From NCBI GenBank assembly GCA_000720995.1, contig JOEL01000007.1:62001-126000 (forward strand): a stretch of DNA of 64,000 nucleotides, read 5' to 3'. Shown in pieces: positions 53,092 through 62,394 of the stretch. Under the pieces are notes generated by a model. The model searched no databases, had not been told where the DNA came from, and worked only from the letters and a program-made list of their open reading frames with translations. Both the position numbers and the translations under genes were made by a program. Within the stretch, counting starts at the first letter, position 1; each line of letters begins with the position of its first letter. The stretch is from Streptomyces celluloflavus. Lineage in GTDB: Bacteria; Actinomycetota; Actinomycetes; Streptomycetales; Streptomycetaceae.

Positions 53092-53471
53092 ATGCACCCT
53101 CCGACCTTCGTCCGCCAGTCGAACGGATGGGGAAGGCCGAGCTCGCCCGACTCATGCAGGCGCGGGGGAAGGAGCTGGGCATCCCTCTGGCGACCAACCG
53201 CACCACCGTGTGGAAGTGGGAGCAGGGCCAGGAACCGGACGCCGACGCTCAGCGCGTCCTCGCCGACCTGCTGTGCGTTCCGTACGATCGGGTCCAGGCG
53301 GAAGGATGGCCGCGATGGCTCCCCGTATGGGAAGTCACCGGACTCACGGCTCCCTGGACAGAGGCCGGTACCGCCGAGGCACCGGCTGACCTGGTGGGGA
53401 GTGGCCGCATGGACCGTTGGGGTTTTCTCACCATCACCGGCGCCGCTCTGACGGGGCTTGCAGCGCGCTGA
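53092..53471 (+). pseudogene. XRE-family regulator fragment, frameshifted and truncated
   Basis: One frame starts MHPPTFVRQSNGWG; another continues KAELARLMQARGKELGIPLA through the HTH NRTTVWKWEQGQEPDA. Together they give the usual N-terminus of a Streptomyces XRE regulator. A single-base shift near 53127 separates them. The protein also stops after MDRWGFLTITGAALTGLAAR, about 110 residues, whereas intact relatives have a large C-terminal part. Confidence 0.6.
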
Positions 53472-53477
53472 GCCGTC

Positions 53478-54347
53478 TCAGCAGGGGTCCGTGGCACCTG
53501 AGCGCAGCGCCTCGGCAATGGCCTGGCCAGTCTCACGAGCCGTAAGGTACGGCCGCACGTCGTGCGCCGTGGCACCGTTATGGACCCGGAGATCCCGGAC
53601 ACGATCCCCGAACGATGGGGCCAGCTCTTTTGCCAGCGCGACGACGTCACCCGCGTCAGCGATGTTGGTCCAGCGCTTCACTGGAGTCGGCCAGCGGGCA
53701 TAACCGTTGACGGGTCGGGGCTTGAGGCGTTCGAAGACGAGGTTGCGTACGGCCAAGGGAGAGCCCAGCGTCACCAGCGTCAGAGACGGGCAATCAGGGA
53801 GGGCGTGCAACGTCTCGTACGCGGCGACCGTCCCAAGTGAGTGGGCGACGATCACCTCGGTGTCACGCGTAATGCGCCGGGCGATCCTGTCCTGGATGCC
53901 GGGACGTACGTCGGGCTCGGTGAAGTAGCGGCGTACCTGCCGGGCGCTGGAAATCATCATGCGTTCGCTGAGCCCGGCAAAGAAGGACGAATGGCTGAGT
54001 GCGTCCAGGGCTCGCTGAACAAGGTGAGGGGTACGCAGCCGGACCGGGACGGCCGGGCCCGCGATGCGCGTCTCCTGTTCTGACGCGGATTCCCACCACT
54101 TGATCAGCAGTTCGCGCTCGAGACCATCCTGAACGTCGGAAGCATCCAGCTCTGGGGTGCCAAGTCCACGGTGGCCGGCGGGGCGGAAGAGGTCGCCGTA
54201 GAAGGCCATGGAGACCTCGTCGCGCGCCACATGCTCGTCGGTCGCCAGGGCGAGGCCGTCACTCAGCGCCGGATACCAGTCCGCGAGCAGCGTCGCTGGC
54301 CCTTTAACCTCCTGGGCGATGCCGTGGACGAGGACGATACGGGTCAC
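53478..54347 (-). CDS. Alpha/beta hydrolase (lipase-like) partner of the caspase protein
   Basis: A 289-residue hydrolase. It has IVLVHGIAQEVKGPA (oxyanion hole), the nucleophile elbow VIVAHSLGTVAAYE, an Asp in NIADAGDVVA and a C-terminal His in GATAHDVRPYL. The His lies soon after the Asp, as in lipases acting on membranes. The start overlaps the caspase gene stop as ATGA, so it is translated with it. The pair may be effector and sensor/protease; not shown by sequence. Confidence 0.75.
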   Translation of the reverse strand: MTRIVLVHGIAQEVKGPATLLADWYPALSDGLALATDEHVARDEVSMAFYGDLFRPAGHRGLGTPELDASDVQDGLERELLIKWWESASEQETRIAGPAVPVRLRTPHLVQRALDALSHSSFFAGLSERMMISSARQVRRYFTEPDVRPGIQDRIARRITRDTEVIVAHSLGTVAAYETLHALPDCPSLTLVTLGSPLAVRNLVFERLKPRPVNGYARWPTPVKRWTNIADAGDVVALAKELAPSFGDRVRDLRVHNGATAHDVRPYLTARETGQAIAEALRSGATDPC

Positions 54348-57300
54348 AGGAGGCCCCGATCCTTCGCGAGTCGCGAGGGGTTGAGACGGAGTGCAACCAC
54401 TCCCATGTCGGTCGCCGCGCAGACCCGTCCGTCGCTATCGAGTGCGATGCCGTTGATGCCGCTGCCGATGTCGAGTTCGGCCGTCCACGAGGAGGAGTTC
54501 ATCTCCCAGACACGCATCAGCCCGTAGCGGTCGGCTGCGACCGTGGTGAGTGTGCCGTCAACAACTGCGGCACGGATGGCCCGGACTGCCGATGGGAAGG
54601 GCGCGAGTTCCACTCCGGCATCCTTCCCATCGGCTATGTCCCAGAACCGCAGGCGTCCGTCGCCCGCCCCGGAGATGACGACGCCTCTGCCGTCCAAGTG
54701 CGCGATCTCCAAACCGAACGCACCCATCTCATGACCGCTGAGCGGCTCAGCGAACAGGCCTCCCGTGCTTATGTCCCACAGCCGTACTGTCCCGTCCACG
54801 GAGGCGCTCGCCACGACCGGGGTGCCGCCGACCGCTGCCGACCGTACTGTCATCACAGCGGCGGTGTGGCCGACCATCGGGGGGCACACCGGGGCCTGTG
54901 TGTGCAGATCCCAGGCATGGAGCGTGTAATCACCCGCGACCGACACCACGACGACACTGCCGTCCATCGTCTGCAGGCACGCCCGCCGGGAAGTACCCGA
55001 GCGCTTACCGAGACGCCTTCGGGACCCGAGATTCCACACCTCCGCCTCCTTCCAGCTGCTGCGTACCACCACGCAATCACCATGCAGCTGAACGGTCGTC
55101 AGGTCGTTGATCGCTTGCGTCGCCGAGGTAAGTTGGGCGGCCACTTGGCGTCCGTCGTCGAGATCATGTGTGCGAACGACGCCGTTAGTGGCTCCTGTGA
55201 CGACAATCGCCCTGCCGTCCGACGGCCGAAGGATGTCGACCGATACCAAGCTCTGTTCCTGGCCGCAGAGCGGCTCTCTGAAGGGACGCATGGCGGACGC
55301 GTCCCAGATCCGCACATCGTGTGAGGTGGCGATCAGTATCACCGGTGCCCCATCGACCTGAGCGAACAGCGGCGCCGCGCGTGTCCCACTCGGACCCACC
55401 TCGGTGAAGCCCTCCAACGGCGACCCCAATGGTGCGGCTGTCTCCAGATCCCAGATCCGGACGGTGTTGTCGTAGGCCATGGTCGCCACGACGGCGTTTC
55501 TGCCAAGCCGACCAAGAGCTCCCACCATCACGTATCCGGTATGCCCGAGAAACGGACCACCGACGGCTGAACCGTTCACGACGTCGTGTACATGGACGTT
55601 GTTGCCCTCAAGCATGGACAGCACCACTGGTCGCATCCCATGGAACGCCACGCCGACGGCCAGCGCGGAGGGAGTGAGAGCTTCCACATTGAAATGCGCT
55701 TGGGTTCCGGCCGACCAGTGTGCCCCACGACCGGTCACGCGCCATACATACGCGTGACCCGACGAAGTCGCGAGGACGATCTCCATTCCCCGGCCCGCAC
55801 GGCGTACGGCAAGGTGTGAGACACCTCCGACATGCCCCACCAATGGAGGGCCGGCTACCTCTCCGGAGATGGCGTCCCAGACCCGAACCGTGCCGTCCTC
55901 ACCACCACTGACGACGACCCGCGCACCGTCCAACTCACCGAACGCCACACAGCGCACTGCGTTGGTATGTCCCGTCAATGGCGGGCCCAGGGCAGCCCCT
56001 CGGAACGGATCCCAGAGCCGGACCGTGGTGTCGGACCCGCCCGTCGCGGCCACTGCCCGTCCCCCTACGAGGCCAAAAGCCACGGCGGACACCTCCCCGG
56101 AATGCCCCTCCATAGGGTTGCCGACCGGCGTACGGGTCCGCAGGTCCCAGAGCCGGGCAGTGGCGTCCGTTCCGCCGGTGACGACCATTGGGCGACCTTG
56201 GATTTCGCAGAACGCCGTGGAACACACCGGGCGCGTGTGGCCCTCGTCTGGTTGATCTGCCGTCAGATCCCAAATGCGCGCGCTTCGATCCTCGCTGACC
56301 GTGACCGCCAAAGAAGCGTCACCGCGATTGGTGAGTGCTGCCGCGGTGATGCGCTCGACGTGACCACGCAGCGGATGACCGAGCGGCTGAAGAGTACGTA
56401 GATCCCACAGACGTGCTTCGTGACGTCCACTGCTCAGCGCCACTGGACGCCCGTCGGACTCTCCGATCAGGGCAGAGGCGACTCCGCTACCGGCCCAGTG
56501 GACGTGAGCCGTGACGGGTTCGCCGATCTGGCGGCGGTCGGCTAAGTCCCACCTGCTAAGCATTCCCGCTCTGTCTCCGACGAGTGCCACGGCTCTGCCG
56601 TCGAGTCGTGCCACGCAAACCGCGGTGACCGCATGCGCCGAGCCGATGAGCGGGCTGCCGTCGATGCGCGCGTCACCGCCGTCGAAAATCTCGCTCAGGT
56701 TCCAGATATAGACGGCCTTGTCATCACCGCCGGTGACCGCGATGGGACGTCCATCAAGCTCGCCCAGATCAGCGTCCCAGACCGTCCGTTTGTGCGCACT
56801 CAGATCACAGCCGAGTTGTTGCCTGTTGACGAGATCCCAGATACGTGCCGTGCCGTCCGCGCTCGCCGTCAGCACCACCAGGCGCCCGTGGACAGCTCCT
56901 ACCACGATGCTCTCGACCCGGTTCGTATGCCCCATCAGCGCTCGGCCGTACTCCTGGCCCGCGGACAGGTCCCAGATCCTCACGGTGCCGTCTTCCGCGC
57001 CGATGAGGGCGACCGTGTAGTCGCCCAGATCGCCGATGGCTATGGCACTCACCGCGATGCCCACGGACAGCGGATCGCCGATCTGACGCTGCGAGGTGAG
57101 GTCCCATACCAGCGCTGTCCCATCCACACTTCCCGTCACCGCGATGGGACGCCCGTCAAGAGCCCCGACCGCGACACAGCGAACTGTCTTGCTGTGACCG
57201 TTGAGAAGCCTGTGCACTCCGCTGGTCGACCACCATGCCCAGCGTGCGGACCATGGAAGTGAAACACCCAGTTCGCCGATCCGATCCGCCAGTTGATCAG

Positions 57301-59581
57301 CCTCGCATCGACGGGCCGACAGCTGCAGATCAGCAGCCCTCTCCCCCATAGCACGGTCGTTTGTCAGCCGGTGTGCGACCTGCTCGTACGAGCCGCGGAT
57401 CCGTCTCGGTCCCTCTCCCTCGATCGACGCGAACGCCCCTAACAGGGCAAGGCGTTCGCTGGCGAGCAAGAAGCCCGGATCCTCAACGAGGTCGGCAAGC
57501 ACGCCCGCCGCCGCCGCGTGTGTGGCCATGTGCTGACGCACATACGGAACAGCCACGAACCAGTCGGGACGTCCGTCCGACGATTCGGGAACAAGGGAGC
57601 TGAGCGCTTCGACGACCGACCTCTGGATCTCTTCCGGCGGACGGTCAGCGGTCGCGCGCAAGTGCTCGGCCAGCGCCTTGTGGTAGAGCCGATAGGCAGA
57701 ACGCCGGTCGTCGTCGATGACTTCGGCGATGTACGCCTCGGCGACATCCAGGACCCAGGAGACATCCTCCTCCGTGCAAGGAATCCCCGAAATCACCGAA
57801 CTCAGCGCCGTCCAGACCAAGCCCCGAGGAAGCCCCTTTCCCTCGGAAAAGGCGAGGGCGAGCAGCATACGACGCACACGTGACTCGTCAGGGCCGAAGC
57901 GGGCAAGGTAGTCGTCGAACGCCTCGCCGATCTCACTCGGTAATGCGTCTGCCCAGCCGGGCCGACTGACATCCACCGGAGTCTTGTCCGACCGCAGGGT
58001 GCGTGCGGTTGTCCTCGCGTAGAGATAGACACCCGCGGCCTTCTCAGCAACGCCTTTCGCCACAGCCCTGGCGAGCTCTCGCCGACCACGGTACGGAGTG
58101 CGTACGTCGGACTCCTCTATGGCGAGAAGCACCCGGGTGACGTATCCGGCCACATCGCCCTCGTCAGCACAGTATTCGGGCCGGTCCAGATCCATACAAG
58201 TGAAAGTGGGTCCGAGAGGTGCGACCAGTTCGTGGCGAGTCCCCACGAGAAGCCGTACACCCTGGATCTCCGACATGGGCCGCAGCAGTTCCCGAGTGAT
58301 CCTGCGCGGCTCGCCATGGCCACCCGCGTCCGCTGCGGTGTCCGACCCTGCCTCGTCCACGGCATCCACGACAATGATCATTGGCGGTCCCTGGCGGCCT
58401 CTCCTGGTGAGTTCCTGGAGCAGCGCGGCGGCGCCATCCGCTTCCACGTCGAGGGCAGTGGCAAGCCGTTCCACAACCTCTTCCAGTCGCTTGTGACGGG
58501 CGTGCACAGCCGCTGTTACGCATCCGGGGGGCACTACGGTCCCAGGGTCGACACCGCCGAGGTCGAGCCGCGAGCGGTACCGGCTGTCCGACAACGCGAC
58601 GATCCTGCCGAGGACCGCGGACTTCCCACAGCCCGGGCTGCCGGTGACGACCCGTCCCAGGCCGTCCCCGACCTCCGCAGTCAACCAGGCCACCAGCTCG
58701 GACAACACCCGCACACGTCCGCTGAAGTACAGGCCCTGCTCCGACTCGAACTCCACGCCGCGCGAGCGTGGTCCAAAGTGCTCTGTGAGGTCTCGCGCAA
58801 CCACCCGACGCTGCACTTCGAGGTCGGTACCGAGCGGTGGCAGCTCTTCCTCGTATCCGATGTTCGGCAGGAAAGGTGCCAGCCCTGTGACGAGACCGCT
58901 GGCCAACTCGGCTCGCTGACCGCGTCCGTTGCCTTCGAAGCGCTCGTTGACCGCCTTCACCAGTTCGGTGAGGTCGAGGTATTGCTGCCGCTGGCCGGTA
59001 CGCCCCGTCGTCGTCTCCACCGCCTCACCCAGGGCAGCTACGAACACACCGTCCTCGGCAATGTCCTTGCGGCGGGCAGAGGCGAGGAACCACAGCCCTG
59101 TCGAGTCGGCGTGCGCATTGCGGTACGCGATCGTTTGCAGCGCGACCGCAGACGCCTCCGCGCCGCCCGCGCTGCCGGCACACGTGTCGAGAATCAGCAG
59201 AAGGTGCCGCAGATTGCCCCTGCACAGGATGCGCACCAAGTCCTCGGTGGCCAGCGCTGTAGTCGCGAGGTCCCCGTCGCGCGAATCCCAACAAAGCAGA
59301 TAGTGCCGATCGCGCTCCTCCACCGAGCCGTGGCCCGCGAAGTACACAACCACCACGTCATCACTGGTCAGGACGGTATCCTCAGACCAGTGCGACAGCT
59401 TCTGGCGGATCTGCTCAGCCCCGTCGTACTCCCCGAGCCCGGACAGCACTGACTCATACCCGAAGGTAGCGAAGAGCTCCGTCGTCGCGCGAACGTCTTT
59501 GGGCACGGATCGCAGTTGTTCGTCCTCGGGAAGATGACGGTACCGACCGCTCCCCAGCGCTATAAAAAATCGCCGACCCAC
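54344..59581 (-). CDS. Caspase - STAND NTPase - WD40 giant protein
   Basis: A 1745-residue protein. The N-terminal caspase-like (C14) domain has catalytic His84 in VYFAGHGSV and Cys134 in ILDTCAGSAGG. A P-loop NTPase follows with Walker A VVTGSPGCGKSAVLGR (about 312-327), Walker B IIVVDAVDEA (about 396) and a helical STAND-like region to about 770. The remaining ~970 residues carry about twenty WD motifs (VRIWDLSAGQEYG, VRLWDPFRGAALG and others), probably two to three propellers. This plan is that of bacterial caspase-containing sensors that bind a trigger through the propellers and cleave a target (family knowledge). Followed by a hydrolase gene with a 4-base overlap. Confidence 0.9.
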   Translation of the reverse strand: MGRRFFIALGSGRYRHLPEDEQLRSVPKDVRATTELFATFGYESVLSGLGEYDGAEQIRQKLSHWSEDTVLTSDDVVVVYFAGHGSVEERDRHYLLCWDSRDGDLATTALATEDLVRILCRGNLRHLLLILDTCAGSAGGAEASAVALQTIAYRNAHADSTGLWFLASARRKDIAEDGVFVAALGEAVETTTGRTGQRQQYLDLTELVKAVNERFEGNGRGQRAELASGLVTGLAPFLPNIGYEEELPPLGTDLEVQRRVVARDLTEHFGPRSRGVEFESEQGLYFSGRVRVLSELVAWLTAEVGDGLGRVVTGSPGCGKSAVLGRIVALSDSRYRSRLDLGGVDPGTVVPPGCVTAAVHARHKRLEEVVERLATALDVEADGAAALLQELTRRGRQGPPMIIVVDAVDEAGSDTAADAGGHGEPRRITRELLRPMSEIQGVRLLVGTRHELVAPLGPTFTCMDLDRPEYCADEGDVAGYVTRVLLAIEESDVRTPYRGRRELARAVAKGVAEKAAGVYLYARTTARTLRSDKTPVDVSRPGWADALPSEIGEAFDDYLARFGPDESRVRRMLLALAFSEGKGLPRGLVWTALSSVISGIPCTEEDVSWVLDVAEAYIAEVIDDDRRSAYRLYHKALAEHLRATADRPPEEIQRSVVEALSSLVPESSDGRPDWFVAVPYVRQHMATHAAAAGVLADLVEDPGFLLASERLALLGAFASIEGEGPRRIRGSYEQVAHRLTNDRAMGERAADLQLSARRCEADQLADRIGELGVSLPWSARWAWWSTSGVHRLLNGHSKTVRCVAVGALDGRPIAVTGSVDGTALVWDLTSQRQIGDPLSVGIAVSAIAIGDLGDYTVALIGAEDGTVRIWDLSAGQEYGRALMGHTNRVESIVVGAVHGRLVVLTASADGTARIWDLVNRQQLGCDLSAHKRTVWDADLGELDGRPIAVTGGDDKAVYIWNLSEIFDGGDARIDGSPLIGSAHAVTAVCVARLDGRAVALVGDRAGMLSRWDLADRRQIGEPVTAHVHWAGSGVASALIGESDGRPVALSSGRHEARLWDLRTLQPLGHPLRGHVERITAAALTNRGDASLAVTVSEDRSARIWDLTADQPDEGHTRPVCSTAFCEIQGRPMVVTGGTDATARLWDLRTRTPVGNPMEGHSGEVSAVAFGLVGGRAVAATGGSDTTVRLWDPFRGAALGPPLTGHTNAVRCVAFGELDGARVVVSGGEDGTVRVWDAISGEVAGPPLVGHVGGVSHLAVRRAGRGMEIVLATSSGHAYVWRVTGRGAHWSAGTQAHFNVEALTPSALAVGVAFHGMRPVVLSMLEGNNVHVHDVVNGSAVGGPFLGHTGYVMVGALGRLGRNAVVATMAYDNTVRIWDLETAAPLGSPLEGFTEVGPSGTRAAPLFAQVDGAPVILIATSHDVRIWDASAMRPFREPLCGQEQSLVSVDILRPSDGRAIVVTGATNGVVRTHDLDDGRQVAAQLTSATQAINDLTTVQLHGDCVVVRSSWKEAEVWNLGSRRRLGKRSGTSRRACLQTMDGSVVVVSVAGDYTLHAWDLHTQAPVCPPMVGHTAAVMTVRSAAVGGTPVVASASVDGTVRLWDISTGGLFAEPLSGHEMGAFGLEIAHLDGRGVVISGAGDGRLRFWDIADGKDAGVELAPFPSAVRAIRAAVVDGTLTTVAADRYGLMRVWEMNSSSWTAELDIGSGINGIALDSDGRVCAATDMGVVALRLNPSRLAKDRGLL

Positions 59582-59953
59582 TCAACCGCCCTACTGCTAG
59601 GTATCACCGAACCTGCGAAAACTGTAGCGACACGATCACTTACCGCACGACGCGAGCCGAAGATTGGCGAGACGTATCAGTTCTGCGCACCCGGACAACC
59701 TCCATGCGGAATGGCCATGTTGGGCAACTCACTACGTCTGTCCGTAGCGCCTTCGGTCAGGCGATCTCCGGGGGCTCTGGTGGGTCGTCGACCACGGTGC
59801 GATGTCGGCACTGGACCGAGATAGCCCTCCTCCGTGGTTGCAGTTCCGATTGCATTCACCGCCGTACAGCACCGTTCAGACGCCCCATTCACACCTGTCG
59901 CATCACAGGTCACAACGTTCCGGTACGCCGTCGCACCCCCGTACGAACATTTA
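59582..59953. other. Region between the caspase gene and attR
   Basis: About 370 bases of mixed composition. The first 70 bases are AT-richer and probably hold the leftward promoter of the caspase-hydrolase unit. Nothing else is recognised; no integrase remnant is visible. Confidence 0.5.
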
Positions 59954-60060
59954 GAAAGCGTGCTGGGGGCAACCCCTCACGAGTTCGAATCTCGTATCCT
60001 CCGCCAGTGCCTCACCAGGCACGATGTCGAAGGGTCTCACCGTTTGCGGTGGGGCCCTTC
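59954..60060. repeat. attR-like direct repeat (tRNA-Ser 3' end copy)
   Basis: A second copy of the tRNA-Ser 3' half and downstream hairpin, about seven substitutions from 46809-46915. The 5' half of the tRNA is not present, so this is a remnant, not a gene. Confidence 0.9.
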
Positions 60061-60073
60061 GATGTTGTCCGTC

Positions 60074-60241
60074 TCAGTTGGTTTGGATGACGTGGTGGCG
60101 CACTGCGCTGTGGGGCACATCGATGCCGTGGTCGTCGATGAGGGTGCGCCAGATATCTCTCTGGGTGAGCCCCTGGGGCGTCAGTTCCATGGCCGAGCAC
60201 ACCCCGAAGCTCGATCGGCTCAGCCGTGGCGCCCTGGTCAT
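60074..60241 (-). other. Small open frame, possible relic
   Basis: A 55-residue frame just outside attR ending with TQRDIWRTLIDDHGIDVPHS AVRHHV, which looks like an HTH. It could be the end of a transposase or regulator. Low confidence; no ribosome-binding site seen. The bases 60283-60333 further on contain two 26-bp tandem units. Confidence 0.3.
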
Positions 60242-60483
60242 CGCTCGCGGGCGGCGGTGCGCCGCGGCCGGGCGCGGCGGTGGGAGCAGGCGTACGAAGT
60301 CCGGGTCCGGAGCAGGCGTACGGAGTCCAGGTGGTGCATCGCCTGGCCACCTCTGTGCATGCCGAGTGCCGTCGCATCGCCGGGCCGGAGACAGCCGCCG
60401 GCGCCCGCACTCGATGCCTGGCCCCGTGACACCCGGCATCGGGCGTCACGGGGCGACGGCACGGCGGCTAGCGGCGCCTTCGT

Positions 60484-62130
60484 TCACGGTGAGGTTGAGG
60501 TTGCCGTGGAGGGCGTCTCGTCCGTTCGGTGTGGGTCGTCGGGTTCTGTTGTGGGCTTCGGTTCGGGTGGGTTCGGTGGGGTGCGGAGGAGGGTGGCGAT
60601 GAGGGCGGCGGCGGCCGCGGTGAGGAGGGCGCAGGCCACCGCGGCGATGCGCATCTCGCGGGTGAAGGCGTCGAAGGCCGCGTCCCGCAGGGCGTCGGCG
60701 GTGCTCGCCGGAAGGGCTGCGGCGGTGTCGACGGCGCCGCCGAGGGTGTTCCGGGCCGCCTCCAGTTCCCCGGGCGAGAGGGCGTCGGGGGCCGTCGTCG
60801 TCAGTTCCGAGCGGTAGACGGCGGTGCCGATGCTGCCCAGTACCGCGATGCCCAGCGCGCCGCCGAACTCCGCCGAGGTCTCGGCCATGGCGGAGGCCAT
60901 CCCGGCCCGTTCCGGCGGGGCGGCGGACAGGATCACGTCGGTGACCACGGCGGAGACCCCGCCGATCCCGATCGAGACGACCACCAGCGCGGCGACGACG
61001 TACCCGATTCCCGAGCCGGTCCGGACCAGGGCGAGCAGGACGTAACCGCAGGCCGCCAGGGACAGCCCGGCGGTCATCACCCGGGGTTTGCCGATGCGGG
61101 CCGCCATCGTGGTGGCCAGTCCGATGCCCACGGGCATCACGAGGAAGGTGGGCAGCGACCACAGGGCCGACTCGAACGGGCTCATGCCCAGGACGAGCTG
61201 CATGAACTGCCAGTTGAACAGGGAGAATCCGACCAGTGCGAATGTCCCCAGCGCGTCGATGAGCAAGGGCACGTTGAACCGGCTGGTGCGGAACAGCGAG
61301 ATGTCGATCACCGAGTTCGCGGCCGTGCGCTGACGGTGGATGAAGACCGCTCCCACGGCGAGTCCGGCGGCGCAGTACGCGAGCGGGACCCATCCGAAAC
61401 CGTGTGCCGCCATCAGTTTGATGCCGTAGATGATGCCGAGCACGGCCACCAGGGACAGGGCGGCGCCGAGCAGGTCGAAACGACCCGGCCGGGGGTCGCG
61501 GTGTTCGGGGAGCAGCAGCGGGCCGAGGACCAGCAGCAGGATCATCACGGGGACGTTGATCAGGAAGACCGATCCCCACCAGAAGTGCTCCAGCAGCAGG
61601 CCGCCGATGATGGGGCCGACCACGGCGCCGCCCGCGAAGCCCGCGGTCCACACGCCGACCGCGGTGGCGCGCTGCCCGGCGTGGTGGAACATGTTCCGGA
61701 TCAGGGCGAGGGTGGACGGCGCCAGCGTGGCACCGGCCATGCCCAGGAGCGCGCGGGCCGCGATGAGCGTCCCGGAGCTGGTCGAGCAGGCCGCCAGGAT
61801 CGAGGCGATGCCGAAGGCCGCGGCGCCGGCGAGCAGCAGCCGCCGCCGTCCGATCCGGTCGCCGAGGGTGCCCATCGTGATGAGCAGACCGGCCAGGAGG
61901 AAGCCGTAGGCGTCCATGATCCACAGCAGCTCGGAACTGCTCGGCCGGAGATCGGCCGTCAGGGACGGGAGCGCGACGAACATGACGGACATGTCCATGG
62001 ATGCCAGTACGCACGGCAGCACCAGGACGGCGAGCCCGACCCACTCCCTGACCCCGGCCCGTTCGCCGCCGCCTTCTCCGGCCACGACTTGTCCGGCCAT
62101 GGCTTCTCCGGCCATATCTCCTTCGGCCAT
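60484..62130 (-). CDS. DHA2-type MFS drug/proton antiporter (14 TM)
   Basis: A 548-residue transporter. It shows about 14 hydrophobic helices starting with VGLAVLVLPCVLASMDMSVM and the MFS signature LGDRIGRRRLLLAGA between helices 2 and 3. Motif C is GGAVVGPIIGGLLLEHFWW, and the tail is hydrophilic. It exports drugs using the proton gradient. The ATG at 62130 has GAAGGAG 5 bases upstream and was chosen over the long upstream frame. It is divergent from a TetR gene with an inverted repeat between them. Confidence 0.92.
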   Translation of the reverse strand: MAEGDMAGEAMAGQVVAGEGGGERAGVREWVGLAVLVLPCVLASMDMSVMFVALPSLTADLRPSSSELLWIMDAYGFLLAGLLITMGTLGDRIGRRRLLLAGAAAFGIASILAACSTSSGTLIAARALLGMAGATLAPSTLALIRNMFHHAGQRATAVGVWTAGFAGGAVVGPIIGGLLLEHFWWGSVFLINVPVMILLLVLGPLLLPEHRDPRPGRFDLLGAALSLVAVLGIIYGIKLMAAHGFGWVPLAYCAAGLAVGAVFIHRQRTAANSVIDISLFRTSRFNVPLLIDALGTFALVGFSLFNWQFMQLVLGMSPFESALWSLPTFLVMPVGIGLATTMAARIGKPRVMTAGLSLAACGYVLLALVRTGSGIGYVVAALVVVSIGIGGVSAVVTDVILSAAPPERAGMASAMAETSAEFGGALGIAVLGSIGTAVYRSELTTTAPDALSPGELEAARNTLGGAVDTAAALPASTADALRDAAFDAFTREMRIAAVACALLTAAAAALIATLLRTPPNPPEPKPTTEPDDPHRTDETPSTATSTSP

Positions 62131-62211
62131 GTCTCCTTCTCCCGGTACTTCTGGTGTTCCCGGCGTCGTCGCCAACGTCGGCCTTGGCGGCGTGGCACTG
62201 ATCGCGCGGGT

Positions 62212-62238
62212 GCGTACGTCGTACGCGGTGATGCGTAC
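62212..62238. promoter_or_regulatory. Inverted repeat, probable TetR operator
   Basis: GCGTAC (62212-62217) and GTACGC (62221-62226) form a perfect palindrome with a 3-base spacer. A third GCGTAC occurs at 62233-62238. It lies between the transporter gene and the TetR gene, in a position to repress both. Confidence 0.6.
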
Positions 62239-62394
62239 TAGATAAACATGCACATCGGAGTCGCGCAAAGTTTTTTCAAACCGCTGGTGAGCACCGATGC
62301 TCGGCGCAGGAGGTGCGGCCTTTGGACCCACCATGCGTCACCGGGATAGACTTTCGACACAAGACATGGGGGCGTGACGAAAAGGAGTGTGGTG

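Larger units (their letters stand above)
46809..60060. mobile_element. Integrated element at tRNA-Ser(GGA), integrase not found
   Basis: The element of about 13.1 kb lies between direct repeats 46809-46915 and 59954-60060 (107 bases each, about seven differences), which span the tRNA 3' half and its downstream hairpin. It carries the CoiA-like gene, toxin-immunity cassette, caspase-STAND-WD40 unit and several decayed genes. No tyrosine or serine recombinase, excisionase or replication gene is seen, so it is immobile or depends on a helper. Alternatively it is what remains after the integrase was lost. Confidence 0.82.

Noticed and set aside
59834-59850. GGTTGCAGTTCC occurring both here and near 46924 as a second repeat pair
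   Set aside because: Only twelve bases and not aligned with the att repeats; probably chance.
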